NCBI GenBank assembly: GCA_910586125.1
Contig: CAJUHP010000004.1
Location: 61,840-125,839, forward strand
Length of the DNA: 64,000 nt
Direction: 5' to 3'
Origin: an uncultured Lachnospiraceae bacterium
GTDB lineage: Bacteria; Bacillota; Clostridia; Lachnospirales; Lachnospiraceae
Within the stretch, counting starts at the first letter, position 1, and every line of letters begins with the position of its first letter. This document shows, piece after piece, positions 17,107-26,077 of the stretch. Under the pieces are notes generated by a model. It did not search any database, was not told the origin of the DNA, and saw only the letters and a list, made by a program, of their open reading frames with translations. Made by a program: the position numbers and the translations under genes.

Positions 17107-18308
17107 ATATGCCTTCTCCATAGCAGTGAAATATGCGGCGCAACAATCATTACCACGATCAAAAGACTCATATCCAAACACGGATCTAGAAACCCAAGCG
17201 CGATCCATGCCAGGTACAGCGCCTTAAACATCATTAGATCTTCTCTTGTTTCACATTTTGCAGCCCCTGTTTTATACTGCCTAACCAGAAAGAAGGCCAG
17301 CAAAACGATCCCTATGATACCAGAGACTGCCAATATATCAAACCAATCCTGATGACACCCGACTGTCTGTTCATTGAAATTCGCAAAGCCAATTCCAAAT
17401 ACGGGCTTCTGTAAAAAACTGGTACAGGAAATATTTATTTTAATCATTCTTGCCGATACGGAATCCACTTGACCGCCCGTTTGCAGGAGAATATTTAACA
17501 AGGCCTCCATTCTTCTTGTCATTATGCTTGATTCCAAAGTCTGTACAATGCCAAGAATCCATGAAAAAAAAGGTTTATACAGCAAAAGAGTAATCGGAAT
17601 CAAAAAAGCTCCCATGTATTTCAAAAAAGTTTTTTCCCTGCATGAGAACAGAATATAACAAGCCGCTGCCAAAGCAAAAACAATTACGGGAGTCATCATC
17701 TGGGCTTTTAGCAGCATGAACGCATTCAATGCTATAGCCGTACCATAAAAAAGTATGCTTTTCATACTCTTTTTTGTCTTTAATACTGCCACCAACAGGA
17801 TCACTCCCAGCATTGCAAAAGAAAAAATCTGCGAAAAACGTATGATTCCTGGATAAAGCTCCTCATCCCCATATCCTCTGTAGCGAATCGCCAGAGGATC
17901 GATTTTGGTGTAATACAAAGAAACCATATTTGTAAAAATCATACAGGTAATTATTTCAAGTAAAAGAAGCCTCTTCTGCCTTTTGTCCAGTTCACTAAAA
18001 ACGGCACAAACAACCGGCACAAACAACAATCTGAAATATTTTATCAAATGATATTTCGGGGCAAAATATCCTTCCACGCTGCTGTGTCCCAGAAAATACC
18101 GTGATGCCGCCAAGGCAAACAGCACAAACGGCAGGATACTGTACGCTTTCCATTTCCTCTCACAAAAGAAAAAGAAAATTAAGAATAAAAATTCAAGTGC
18201 GATATAGTCGTACTCTGTCAAGACAGAAAAAAAGTGAAGAGCAAAATATACCCCTAGTATTCCCGCGATCCCACTTGACCTTTTTATCGACATTTTCTGT
18301 GAAATCAT
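17103..18308 (-). CDS. wzy: O-antigen/capsule polymerase-like membrane protein (Wzy)
   Basis: A 401-residue protein with about ten to twelve membrane segments and one larger extracytoplasmic loop (about residues 270-330, with GGQVDSVSARMIKI and FGIGFANFNEQTVG). The GIGxxN-type motif and position beside Wzx and the transferases indicate the Wzy-type polymerase joining repeat units outside the membrane. Sequence conservation in Wzy is low, so the call leans on topology and context. Confidence 0.8.
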   Translation of the reverse strand: MISQKMSIKRSSGIAGILGVYFALHFFSVLTEYDYIALEFLFLIFFFFCERKWKAYSILPFVLFALAASRYFLGHSSVEGYFAPKYHLIKYFRLLFVPVVCAVFSELDKRQKRLLLLEIITCMIFTNMVSLYYTKIDPLAIRYRGYGDEELYPGIIRFSQIFSFAMLGVILLVAVLKTKKSMKSILFYGTAIALNAFMLLKAQMMTPVIVFALAAACYILFSCREKTFLKYMGAFLIPITLLLYKPFFSWILGIVQTLESSIMTRRMEALLNILLQTGGQVDSVSARMIKINISCTSFLQKPVFGIGFANFNEQTVGCHQDWFDILAVSGIIGIVLLAFFLVRQYKTGAAKCETREDLMMFKALYLAWIALGFLDPCLDMSLLIVVMIVAPHISLLWRRHI

Positions 18309-18326
18309 ATTTTTCTCTCCACGTCT

Positions 18327-19310
18327 CTAACCGTTTAATCCAAATTTTTTCCTGTTTACCGCGCCAAAAACAATTTTTGACGGGATCGTTCCCAGCATAA
18401 TGGCGATCAGTTTTATCGTAAAATTTAATCCGGCTTTTCTGTCAAAAACCGTCTCCCAAAAATACTTTTTAGACTCGCTTCTGAGAAATCGAAACAGGAA
18501 ATGATTTTCTTTGTTGGCAAAAACAGCAGGCATATACTGTTGAATTTTTATCTCATATCTCACTTTAGCGGCGTGAACCGCTCCTGGAAAAAATGTTTTG
18601 GTATAGTTCAAAAGCTCGCCGGCCGCGGTAAGACCGTACAATTCTCTTTCGCCAATCTTCCTTGTCATGATGCTTCCGGCTCTTTGAACATAAAAATATA
18701 TGTCTCGATTCCCATATACGACGGCCTTGGATTCTCCAATCATCTTATAGGTAGTAGCCAGCTCCTCATACAGTTTTCCAACCGGATAAGGATATTTTTC
18801 AACAAGATCTCTCCGATATAGCTTAGCCCAGGCCGCTACTCCAAATTTCACGGAATAAAATGACTCAGCTAGCGCCTCCTCTGCCCGAAATACTTTTTGA
18901 AATTCTTTCTTCTTTTTCAAACGAGGGTCTTTCAAATGATATACAGGAACATAATGACCCACGGAAATATCTCCATGATGATCCAGGAGCAGATCCACCA
19001 GATATTGAACATAATCGTCTGCCACATAGTCGTCCGAATCCACGAATGTAATATATTCTCCGTGCGAGGCCGCCACCCCGTTATTTCTCGCTGCTGATAA
19101 TCCTTGATTTTCCTGATGTATGACGAGTACATTCGGATGCTTTCCGGCGAATTGCTCGCACATGATTCCGCAGGAATCCGGAGAACCATCGTCTACCAAT
19201 ACAATCTCCAAATTTTCATAAGTCTGTCTCCCTAATGATTCCAAGCATTTTCCCAGATATTTTTCAACCTTGTATACCGGCACAATCACACTTACTTTAG
19301 GATACTTCAT
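18327..19310 (-). CDS. Glycosyltransferase, family GT2 (EpsJ/WcaA-like)
   Basis: The protein has 327 residues. The classical GT2 start VSVIVPVYKVEKYLGKCLES, the VDDGSPDSC nucleotide loop and the DSDDYV DxD motif near residue 93 are all intact. The C-terminal region has a weakly hydrophobic end (LIAIMLGTIPSKIVFGAV), which may touch the membrane. Its ATG overlaps the stop of the neighbouring LicD gene. It should act on the lipid-linked oligosaccharide; sugar unknown. Confidence 0.93.
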   Translation of the reverse strand: MKYPKVSVIVPVYKVEKYLGKCLESLGRQTYENLEIVLVDDGSPDSCGIMCEQFAGKHPNVLVIHQENQGLSAARNNGVAASHGEYITFVDSDDYVADDYVQYLVDLLLDHHGDISVGHYVPVYHLKDPRLKKKKEFQKVFRAEEALAESFYSVKFGVAAWAKLYRRDLVEKYPYPVGKLYEELATTYKMIGESKAVVYGNRDIYFYVQRAGSIMTRKIGERELYGLTAAGELLNYTKTFFPGAVHAAKVRYEIKIQQYMPAVFANKENHFLFRFLRSESKKYFWETVFDRKAGLNFTIKLIAIMLGTIPSKIVFGAVNRKKFGLNG

Positions 19311-20176
19311 TCTGCTTCCTCTTGGTCTCTTGGTGCTAATACCGCAAAATGCGATCTCACCCTCTTGTCTTTTGGCGGCAGCTTCCTATAGTCCCCATAT
19401 AAGCTAGTCAAAATCTGTTCCGTACCACTGGAGATACAATAGCGTTCTCCCTCAAAGAAAGCGGTCCTTTCCCCTTCAAACCATTTTTTCCTAAAAATTG
19501 CTTTTTCAGTATAAGAAGTTGTTGTTCCTATCACATAACGGCTGTTTTCAAAATCATAACGGCTTCTGATTTGATCAAAATACATCAGTAAAGATCTAAT
19601 TTTGAATCTTTTTCCTATCTTCAGTTTTTCATTTAAAATAATCCCTGCCTTTTTTATTCCCTTCTTTGATTCCCTATTAAACGCTCCGATTTCCGAAGAT
19701 CTAGCAAATCCAATCAGCATATACATAAATGAAAATTTTAAACACTGTATTTTCTGCAAGAAACGATTGTCCGGCATTCCATCCAGCGGCATAATGTCAA
19801 TCCATATATAGCCTGGTTTGATTTCTCCTCCAAGAGAAAATCCTACTTTACAGGCATGATCTTCGATACACGGCTGGCTTCGATACGGAAAGCAGGCGTT
19901 ATTTTTTATTGTATAATAATTGATGACATAAGGAGACATTTCCTTTTGTGCAACGGCGAGAAACCGTTCCATATCTGGTCTGGGCATCCAGATATCTATA
20001 TCGTCATCCCAAGGGATATATCCCTTATGCCGAATGGCTCCCAGCAATGTGCCATAGGCCAGATAATATCTGAAATGATTCTTTTCACAGACCTCCCTGT
20101 ACTTTTGCAGTATATGAAAGCAAGAAATCTGTATCCTCCGCAGATCATCATCCTGGTTCAATTCTTCCATCATCAT
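19307..20176 (-). CDS. LicD family phosphotransferase (second copy)
   Basis: A protein of about 289 residues of the LicD family (nucleotidyltransferase fold), which in other bacteria puts phosphocholine or a similar phospho-group onto glycans from a CDP-linked donor. It has the family signature LAYGTLLGAIRHKGYIPWDD followed by DIDIWMPRPD, with the metal-binding aspartates. Three ATG codons lie in a row at the start; AGGAA sits just ahead, so any of them may be used. Its neighbour is a second LicD. In this operon no choline-uptake or choline-kinase gene exists but a phosphonate pathway does, so transfer of a nucleotidyl-activated phosphonate is my inference. Confidence 0.9.
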   Translation of the reverse strand: MMMEELNQDDDLRRIQISCFHILQKYREVCEKNHFRYYLAYGTLLGAIRHKGYIPWDDDIDIWMPRPDMERFLAVAQKEMSPYVINYYTIKNNACFPYRSQPCIEDHACKVGFSLGGEIKPGYIWIDIMPLDGMPDNRFLQKIQCLKFSFMYMLIGFARSSEIGAFNRESKKGIKKAGIILNEKLKIGKRFKIRSLLMYFDQIRSRYDFENSRYVIGTTTSYTEKAIFRKKWFEGERTAFFEGERYCISSGTEQILTSLYGDYRKLPPKDKRVRSHFAVLAPRDQEEAE

Positions 20177-21045
20177 GGGTTCCTTTCGTCCTTTGATCGG
20201 TATCGCTTTCCCCGATAAAAAATATACGGCGTATCACAGTCTATAAACTCCACTTCATGTACAGGAATCTGCTCGCTGACTGGCGGCGGCGTCATATAAT
20301 CTCCATAAAGAAGGGTAAGATACTCTTTATAGCCGCAGGGAACAGGCATTTCGGTATCTTCAAATCTAACCCAGGAAGCTTTTTCAAAAATATTTTTAGG
20401 ATACCGTTCCCTCAACGTATGAAATTGACCAAAGACTCTGACATGACTGCAATTCTTATCGCTCCTCGTCAAAATATATTTCTCTGCCTTTTTCCAAATG
20501 CGAAAACGGCGTTCTTGTGTCCGGTTCAGCCGCAGCAGACATTTTACCAGGGCTCTCTGTATCGCCCCTCCGCTGTTGGGAATCCGTTGCGTCCGAAAAA
20601 TTGCATACTTACAAGCTTCAACAGACTGTATGAAACAACCCAGTTTTGAATCCGGAGTATAGGAATACGGCGAAATTTCTATCATGATTCCATGATTGGA
20701 ATCTCTATCCCGATCTCCTGCTGTAATGTACGTTGTATTGCAGTCTCGAATGGTCAATTCCAAATGTCCGTCTATGTACTGCCTTGAAGCATCGCAAAGC
20801 ATATAATGTTCTTTCTTTTCTCCGGGTTTCCATAATTGTTTTAGTCTTCCGTAATCCTGCGGCGGCATAATAATATCTACATCGTCATCCCAGGGAATAA
20901 AACCGTGTTCCCGAATGGCGCCCAGACAAGAACCAAAACCCAGAAAAAAAATCAGCTCATTGTCATCGCAGTATTGTTTAAAAAATTTCAGCAAAGCTAA
21001 CAGCTTAGTCTGTAAAACGCCAATCATTTCCGGAGTCAGCTTCAT
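20173..21045 (-). CDS. LicD family phosphotransferase (first copy)
   Basis: A 290-residue LicD protein with FFLGFGSCLGAIREHGFIPW and DDDVDIIMPPQDYG near residues 33-65, and a C-terminal GYKEYLTLLYGDYMTPP that its tandem neighbour shares in the form SSGTEQILTSLYGDYRKLPP. The two are clearly paralogous yet diverged, pointing to different acceptor sites or different groups transferred. ATG start, 30 bp after the sugar transferase gene, and a 4-bp overlap with the second LicD. The likely role is decoration of the repeat unit before export. Confidence 0.9.
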   Translation of the reverse strand: MKLTPEMIGVLQTKLLALLKFFKQYCDDNELIFFLGFGSCLGAIREHGFIPWDDDVDIIMPPQDYGRLKQLWKPGEKKEHYMLCDASRQYIDGHLELTIRDCNTTYITAGDRDRDSNHGIMIEISPYSYTPDSKLGCFIQSVEACKYAIFRTQRIPNSGGAIQRALVKCLLRLNRTQERRFRIWKKAEKYILTRSDKNCSHVRVFGQFHTLRERYPKNIFEKASWVRFEDTEMPVPCGYKEYLTLLYGDYMTPPPVSEQIPVHEVEFIDCDTPYIFYRGKRYRSKDERNP

Positions 21046-21075
21046 AATAAAAATCCCTCTCTGCCGTATTGCACG

Positions 21076-21771
21076 CTACTCATGATCTCTCCCGCATACT
21101 GCTGCAATGGTACGAAACATAATCCAAATCTCTCTCAAAAAACTAAATTTACGTATACTTTCCAGATTCCACTGCATTTTCTTTGGAAGGATCTCTTCTA
21201 GATAAATCCGATCTGCAGATTCTGCTTCGCGCAGCCATTTGTCTTCACTTTTAAATCGGATGCTTGCCTCACTTGTTATGCCGGCAGGCAGTAACAGCGT
21301 AGCTCTAAATTCCGGACAGTACTGCTCCACATACTTCATAACCTCTGGCCTAGTTCCCACAAAACTCATGTTGCCATTGAGAACATCGATCACCTGGGGC
21401 AATTCATCCAACCGCAGACGCCGCAATTTACGGCCAGCTTTTGTAATCCTTTTGTCATTCTCTATTGTTACATTGGCGCCGATTTGATCTGCGTTCTTTA
21501 TCATAGTACGAAATTTATGAATATAAAACCGCCGCCCATATATGGTCACACGCTCCTGGCGGAACAATGCGGTTCCTGGACTGTCCATTTTAATCCAAAT
21601 CATAATGAGAAACATGGGAACAGCCAAAATAACAAGCAAAAGCAGAGCTAAAACAAAATCAAATATACGCTTGAAAAGAAGAGAGATTTGTTTTCTCTTT
21701 AAGATTTCATAGTATGGTCTAACTTCCGGCACCTGAAGAAACACCGGCAATTCTTCCCAACGCTTTAACAT
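21076..21771 (-). CDS. Undecaprenyl-phosphate sugar-1-phosphate transferase (PglC-like)
   Basis: A 231-residue monotopic phosphoglycosyl transferase that starts glycan synthesis on undecaprenyl phosphate. One hydrophobic re-entrant helix (about 35-60, DFVLALLLLVILAVPMFL) is followed by the catalytic core: FRQERVTIYGRRFYIHKFRT, LRRLRLDELPQVIDVL with the DE pair, and MSFVGTRPEVMKYV. It lacks the four-helix bundle and CoA-binding-like part of the longer enzyme at 44874, so the two loci use different initiators. It is the second gene of the operon. Confidence 0.94.
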   Translation of the reverse strand: MLKRWEELPVFLQVPEVRPYYEILKRKQISLLFKRIFDFVLALLLLVILAVPMFLIMIWIKMDSPGTALFRQERVTIYGRRFYIHKFRTMIKNADQIGANVTIENDKRITKAGRKLRRLRLDELPQVIDVLNGNMSFVGTRPEVMKYVEQYCPEFRATLLLPAGITSEASIRFKSEDKWLREAESADRIYLEEILPKKMQWNLESIRKFSFLREIWIMFRTIAAVCGRDHE

Positions 21772-21792
21772 GCATCGCTCCCTTATTTCCTG

Positions 21793-23127
21793 TCATACCT
21801 TACCGATTACTGTTTTAAGCACGTTGCAAACATACGCAACATCATCATCAGACAGTAACGTATGGAAAGGCAATGTGATCAAATTTTTATAATAATCATA
21901 CGTATTGGGAAAGTCCTTGATATCCCAGCCATATTTTTTATATGCCGTCATCATCGGCAGAGGCTTAAAATGAACATTGGCTGCCACTCCGTATTCCGCC
22001 ATTTCCTCAATTAAGCGATCCCGCTCTTGTTCTCCGATTCCCGGCACACGAATCAAATACAGATGGTTGGAACTATCTATATCCTTTGTGCGGTGAACCA
22101 TATAGCTGATTTGAAGTTCCTCACAGACAGCGTCATACTGTTTTAAAATCTCTGACCGCCTTTTGAGAAGAGCCGGATAGCGGTCCAATTGGCGAAGTCC
22201 AATTGCCGCCATTATATCTGTCATGTTACATTTATACCAAGGCCCCATAATATCATATTCCCAGGTACCGATTTTTGTTTTGGATAGAGCGTCCTTATCC
22301 TGTCCATGCAAGGACAAAAGCTGGTACATATGATAAATGTCACTATTTTTTATACCGGGTATTGGCCTCCAGGCAGACGCCCCGCCCTCGGACGTCGTGA
22401 AATTTTTTACTGCATGGAAACTAAAGCTTGTAAAATCCGCGATCTGCCCACAATACTTTTTACTTCCATGAACCATCCGAGAAGCGCCAAGGCTGTGGGC
22501 ACAATCCGCCACGACAGCAACTCGTCCGATTGCTGACTGTATGTTTGATGAAAAATCCAAAAGAGGATCCCCCGATCGGACTTTCGTCTTATATAAATCT
22601 TTTTTTCGCTCTACAATCTCAAATATTCTATCGTAATCGCAGACCACACCACCCAAATCTACTGCTATAATCGCTTTCGTTTTTTCTGTGATTGCCTTTT
22701 CCAGTTTCGCATAATCCATTTCCGGCATATGTGTATCCGGATCGCCGTCTTTCTGCACATCTACAAATACAACAGCGGCCCCGCAATGTATCGCCGCAGA
22801 AGCAGAAGCCGTGTATGTATAGGCAGGTACAATCACCTCATCGCCAGGACATATACCAAGAATTCTGAGATTCAATTCTTCTGCCGCCGTAGCAGAATTC
22901 AAACAAACAACCCGGTTGCTGTATTTTTTATCCGCCAATTCTTCTTCGCAGTCAATATCCACTCGGCCTGTCTCTAAATAAGCCGCTAACCTCTTTTCCA
23001 GTAATTTCGTCTTTGGACCTGTAGTAATCCAACCAGAACGCAACACCTTTACAACCTCTTCGATCTCAAGCTCACTGATATCAGGCGGACTGAAAGGAAT
23101 AATCCGCTCAGCATCCTTCTTACTCAT
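21793..23127 (-). CDS. DegT/DnrJ/EryC1 sugar aminotransferase
   Basis: A 444-residue PLP enzyme, longer than usual for the family (about 370-400), with an insert around residues 45-80 and another near 180-215. It has the family N terminus ISELEIEEVVKVLRSGWITT, the VVADCAHSLGAS aspartate region and the PLP lysine in SFHAVKNFTTSEGGA. It should aminate a keto sugar nucleotide, producing an amino sugar probably used by the transferase encoded next. First gene of the operon; AAAGGAGA lies about 11 bases before the ATG. No strong promoter is visible in the 96 bp before it, so transcription may come through the helicase gene. Confidence 0.92.
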   Translation of the reverse strand: MSKKDAERIIPFSPPDISELEIEEVVKVLRSGWITTGPKTKLLEKRLAAYLETGRVDIDCEEELADKKYSNRVVCLNSATAAEELNLRILGICPGDEVIVPAYTYTASASAAIHCGAAVVFVDVQKDGDPDTHMPEMDYAKLEKAITEKTKAIIAVDLGGVVCDYDRIFEIVERKKDLYKTKVRSGDPLLDFSSNIQSAIGRVAVVADCAHSLGASRMVHGSKKYCGQIADFTSFSFHAVKNFTTSEGGASAWRPIPGIKNSDIYHMYQLLSLHGQDKDALSKTKIGTWEYDIMGPWYKCNMTDIMAAIGLRQLDRYPALLKRRSEILKQYDAVCEELQISYMVHRTKDIDSSNHLYLIRVPGIGEQERDRLIEEMAEYGVAANVHFKPLPMMTAYKKYGWDIKDFPNTYDYYKNLITLPFHTLLSDDDVAYVCNVLKTVIGKV

Positions 23128-23223
23128 AATCGCTTCTATCTCCTTTTCGGGTTTCCATTTTTCTAAAATCCCCTTTTTTATTTTTTATAAATTATATTAT
23201 TTTTATAATCTCTCAGATTCCAT

Positions 23224-25869
23224 CTATCTAAGTTCCCATTCCATCCCAATCTGCGTCAGTTTCTCTTCTCTTTCCTCTGACAACGTTTTCCGGTTCCCCT
23301 CCCTTCGGCTCTCCCTCTGCCGGTTTAACCACAAATCCAGACGAAAACCATCCTCGGTTGTATATCCCCTTTCCACGCGCAGATGACCATTTGTCTTATA
23401 ATAGGCGTTCGCCTTCGCATAGGCATTCTCCCATGCCCTCTCAGACGGCGGCCGCCAGTCCATTCCGATGGATTCCAGGCATTTCTTCTGCTCTGTTGTC
23501 AGCCAATCTTTTGGCGTGTCCTCCCCCGCCTTTTGTGTCGCACTCCTCTCCTTCTGATACCGATCCCTCTGACGATACAGCCATTTCCCCAGCCAGACGC
23601 CCTCCTGCGTCACATAGTTCTGCGGGATATCCAGATTTCCTTCTCTTTCATAGTATCGGCAGGCCAACTCCCATTTTTCTGTCCAGCCATCCGACTCCCA
23701 TGTCATACCCAGCTTTCTCAGACGCTCCAACCGCTCCGTTTCTTTTTCCGTCAGATTTCCCTCCGCCAACCGTTTTCCCAGCGTCGTCCTCTGTCTCCAC
23801 AGCCAGCGTCCCAGCGGAATTCCCTCCTCTGTCAAAAAGCCAGCCGGCATCGCCAATGTCCCCTTTTCTTTCCGGTAGCGCGCCGCTTCCTGATAGCAAG
23901 CTTCCCAGCGTTCCTCGCGGTTCCCTTCCCAGCTCATCCCAATCAGCTCCAGGCGGGCGATTTGTTCTTTTGTCAGCGGCAGCGCTTTTGGATTGCTTCC
24001 CTTCCGGTTCTGTCTCTGCGTCAAAATCCAGTGACCCAGCCAGACGCCGTCCTCCGTCTGAAAATCGGCCGGCACGTTCAAATTGCCATATCTCTCATAG
24101 TATGCTTTGGCCGCCGCATAACCGCGCTCCCAATGGTAGGACAGCTTGTCCCAGATCATTCCGATCTGCTCCAACTGCCTTCCTCTCCAATCTGTCAGCA
24201 GCCGGCTCCCGTTCGTCCGATATCTCCGGAGATTGTTCAGCCACAAGCCCAGGCGAAAACCGGTTTCCGTCACATAGCCGGTCTTTACATCCAAGTTGCC
24301 GTTTGTTTTGTAATATTTCACCGCCTGCGCATACGCGGTCTCCCACTGTCTCTCAAAACAGCTCTCCCAGCCGATTCCCAGCTCCTCCAGCTTTTTCTTT
24401 TGCTCCCCGCTCAGCTTTCCGGGAACTTTTCCCGCGTAAATCCGCCTCTGCGTGAGCAGCCAGCTCCCCAAGGGAACTCCCTCCTCCGTCTGAAAATGGA
24501 CTGGTACCTGTAAATTTCCGCAGCGTTCCCGATACCGGACAGCCTCCTGATAATAATCATCCCAGCTTCTCTCCAACTGCTTCTGCAATTCCTGAAAGAG
24601 CAAACCGGCTTCTCGAGTCTCGTCATAAATCACAAACCCTTTTTCCGGTATTCCGGCTGTCTTATTATCCCGGCTGCCTTCTCTGCCGTCTTCGTCTTCC
24701 TCTCCATCTGTATTCTGGCACTCTGCCATTCTCCAGGCCATGGCCTGCTGATACTCTTCCTCGATGGAACCAAAGCTCTGCAGATTCTGGAAATTGTTGA
24801 CCAGATCCAAAATCAAAGGCCGCTCTTCCTCCCCCTCTTTGCCGTTTGGCTTTCCCGCCGACAAAGCCCGCCCGATCTGCTGCCGGTATACCACTGGTGA
24901 AACCGTAGGCCGCAGCAAAATCACACCGTCGATATCCTTTACATGGATTCCCTCGTTCAGCATATCAATGCACAAAAGCAGCTTCAGATGCTTTCCTCTA
25001 TCTTCCTGAAAGCGGCAAAACTCCTCGGCGTTCTGCGCTTTTTTTGCATATACGCTGTAGAGACGATACTCTGAGTCAACCCTTCCAAACCATTCCCGGG
25101 CCTGCCTTTCAATCTTCTTTAAATGCTTTCTCCCGGAACAAAACACCAGATATTTTCCATTCGGTTTTAGATACCGGAAAAAAATTGTTTCCAGACCGTC
25201 CGCCTGCTCCAGCGCCCGGCGCAGCTTTTCCCACTGTCTCTTCGCCCGTTTCCTGCGCGATTCGTCCGAAAGCCGTGCGATTCGTCCGGCATAACTTTCC
25301 AGCTCCTTCTCCCAGGAATAGACAGACAAGACATAGCAGGGGGCGCGCAGAATTCCCTGGGCAACCGCTTCCCCCAGCGTCATCTCCGACGCGACCCGGC
25401 CGCCAAAGAGTTCTTCGGCCATATCCCGCTGCTCGTCCAGATACCGGATGCTGGTGGCGGACAGTCCCAGCACCTTTGCCTGCGGCCAGCATTTCAAAAG
25501 CGCTTTCACCCCGCTGCCCCACTGGGCGGCGCCGCAGCGGTGAAATTCATCCAGAATCACATAATCAGGCCGCAGATGTTCCACCCGATCCCGGTTGGCC
25601 GCCAGCCTGGCATACGTCAGAAACGTAATGCGGTCCGCATGGCTGTCCGGATTTTCGCGCTTCCAGTTTTCTTTCTGAAGCGCAAAGAGATACCGGCTGG
25701 GTGAGAGCCAGCAAATGCGGGCCTCTGCATGTTCCTCGGCCAGACGAAAGGCGATAAAGGACTTTCCAGTTCCGGTGGGATGTACTATGGCAGCGCATCC
25801 TTCGCGCTGCAGCATAGCTTCCGCGGCCTCGTATGCGTTCTGATTATGCGAATATAGATTCCATGCCAC
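23224..25869 (-). CDS. SF2 DEAD/DEAH-type helicase with six helicase-associated (HA) repeats
   Basis: I place the start at the GTG at 25869 (881 aa): GGGGTGA lies seven bases upstream and the product opens WNLYSHNQNAYEAAEAML, a typical start for this family. The frame stays open to a TTG at 26097, but that part crosses the invertible segment and would not survive inversion. Walker A HPTGTGKS is at 30-37 and DEFH at 107-110; motif VI is YRQQIGRALS. From about residue 440 six HA repeats (PF03457) follow, each with a conserved W, GNL or GHL, a (Q/V)TE(D/E)G-like turn, LG.W...QR and IGM.W. Such repeats are thought to bind nucleic acid. It is co-directional with and 96 bp before the polysaccharide operon. 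Function unknown. Confidence 0.88.
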   Translation of the reverse strand: MAWNLYSHNQNAYEAAEAMLQREGCAAIVHPTGTGKSFIAFRLAEEHAEARICWLSPSRYLFALQKENWKRENPDSHADRITFLTYARLAANRDRVEHLRPDYVILDEFHRCGAAQWGSGVKALLKCWPQAKVLGLSATSIRYLDEQRDMAEELFGGRVASEMTLGEAVAQGILRAPCYVLSVYSWEKELESYAGRIARLSDESRRKRAKRQWEKLRRALEQADGLETIFFRYLKPNGKYLVFCSGRKHLKKIERQAREWFGRVDSEYRLYSVYAKKAQNAEEFCRFQEDRGKHLKLLLCIDMLNEGIHVKDIDGVILLRPTVSPVVYRQQIGRALSAGKPNGKEGEEERPLILDLVNNFQNLQSFGSIEEEYQQAMAWRMAECQNTDGEEDEDGREGSRDNKTAGIPEKGFVIYDETREAGLLFQELQKQLERSWDDYYQEAVRYRERCGNLQVPVHFQTEEGVPLGSWLLTQRRIYAGKVPGKLSGEQKKKLEELGIGWESCFERQWETAYAQAVKYYKTNGNLDVKTGYVTETGFRLGLWLNNLRRYRTNGSRLLTDWRGRQLEQIGMIWDKLSYHWERGYAAAKAYYERYGNLNVPADFQTEDGVWLGHWILTQRQNRKGSNPKALPLTKEQIARLELIGMSWEGNREERWEACYQEAARYRKEKGTLAMPAGFLTEEGIPLGRWLWRQRTTLGKRLAEGNLTEKETERLERLRKLGMTWESDGWTEKWELACRYYEREGNLDIPQNYVTQEGVWLGKWLYRQRDRYQKERSATQKAGEDTPKDWLTTEQKKCLESIGMDWRPPSERAWENAYAKANAYYKTNGHLRVERGYTTEDGFRLDLWLNRQRESRREGNRKTLSEEREEKLTQIGMEWELR

Positions 25870-25900
25870 CGAATATTCACCCCGTTTATTATCCGGAATA

Positions 25901-25929
25901 TTTTCGTTAAACAGGCTATTTAACGAAAA
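25901..25929. repeat. Left recombination-site-like inverted repeat (29 bp)
   Basis: Arms TTTTCGTTAAA (25901-25911) and TTTAACGAAAA (25919-25929) flank the asymmetric 7-bp core CAGGCTA. The whole 29 bp is the exact reverse complement of 26143-26171. The arm-core-arm shape is that of a tyrosine-recombinase crossover site. Confidence 0.9.
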
Positions 25930-25930
25930 T

Positions 25931-25969
25931 GGCGGGGAAAAACCCTTAAAATAAGGGCTTTTCCCCGCC
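25931..25969. terminator. Strong hairpin inside the invertible segment
   Basis: GGCGGGGAAAA (25931-25941) pairs perfectly with TTTTCCCCGCC (25959-25969); inside it CCCTT pairs with AAGGG around an AAAAT loop. There is no long U-run, so it may block transcription or act as an attenuator. It flips with the promoter. Confidence 0.6.
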
Positions 25970-25991
25970 GCGTTTTCGGCTCTTGTCTTCC

Positions 25992-26014
25992 AGAAAGAGC
26001 ATCTTGCTCTTTCT
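25992..26014. repeat. 10-bp-stem hairpin inside the invertible segment
   Basis: AGAAAGAGCA (25992-26001) and TGCTCTTTCT (26005-26014) form a perfect stem with a 3-base loop. It has no U-run on either side; its role is unknown. Confidence 0.7.
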
Positions 26015-26048
26015 TCCATCGGAAATCCAATATTTTTTTCGGAAAGTG

Positions 26049-26077
26049 TTGCAATCTTTTTCGTTTCGACGTATAAT
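26049..26077 (+). promoter_or_regulatory. Near-consensus sigma-A promoter inside the invertible segment
   Basis: TTGCAA (26049-26054), 17-base spacer, TATAAT (26072-26077). In the given orientation it reads right through the second repeat into a bidirectional terminator at 26230, making a predicted RNA of about 165 bases with no good gene. Confidence 0.75.

Noticed and set aside
17107..17208. Upstream extension of the GT2 gene
   Set aside because: It lies in the polymerase gene; the ATG at 17106 has an ideal ribosome site and an ATGA overlap.
23358..24513. Two long plus-strand frames across the helicase repeats
   Set aside because: They are antisense to the HA-repeat region, rich in Pro/Ser/Arg, and have no ribosome site; they come from codon bias of the true gene.
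25931..25969. Riboswitch or T-box in the helicase leader
   Set aside because: The structure is a simple two-part hairpin without conserved aptamer elements, and it moves with the invertible segment.
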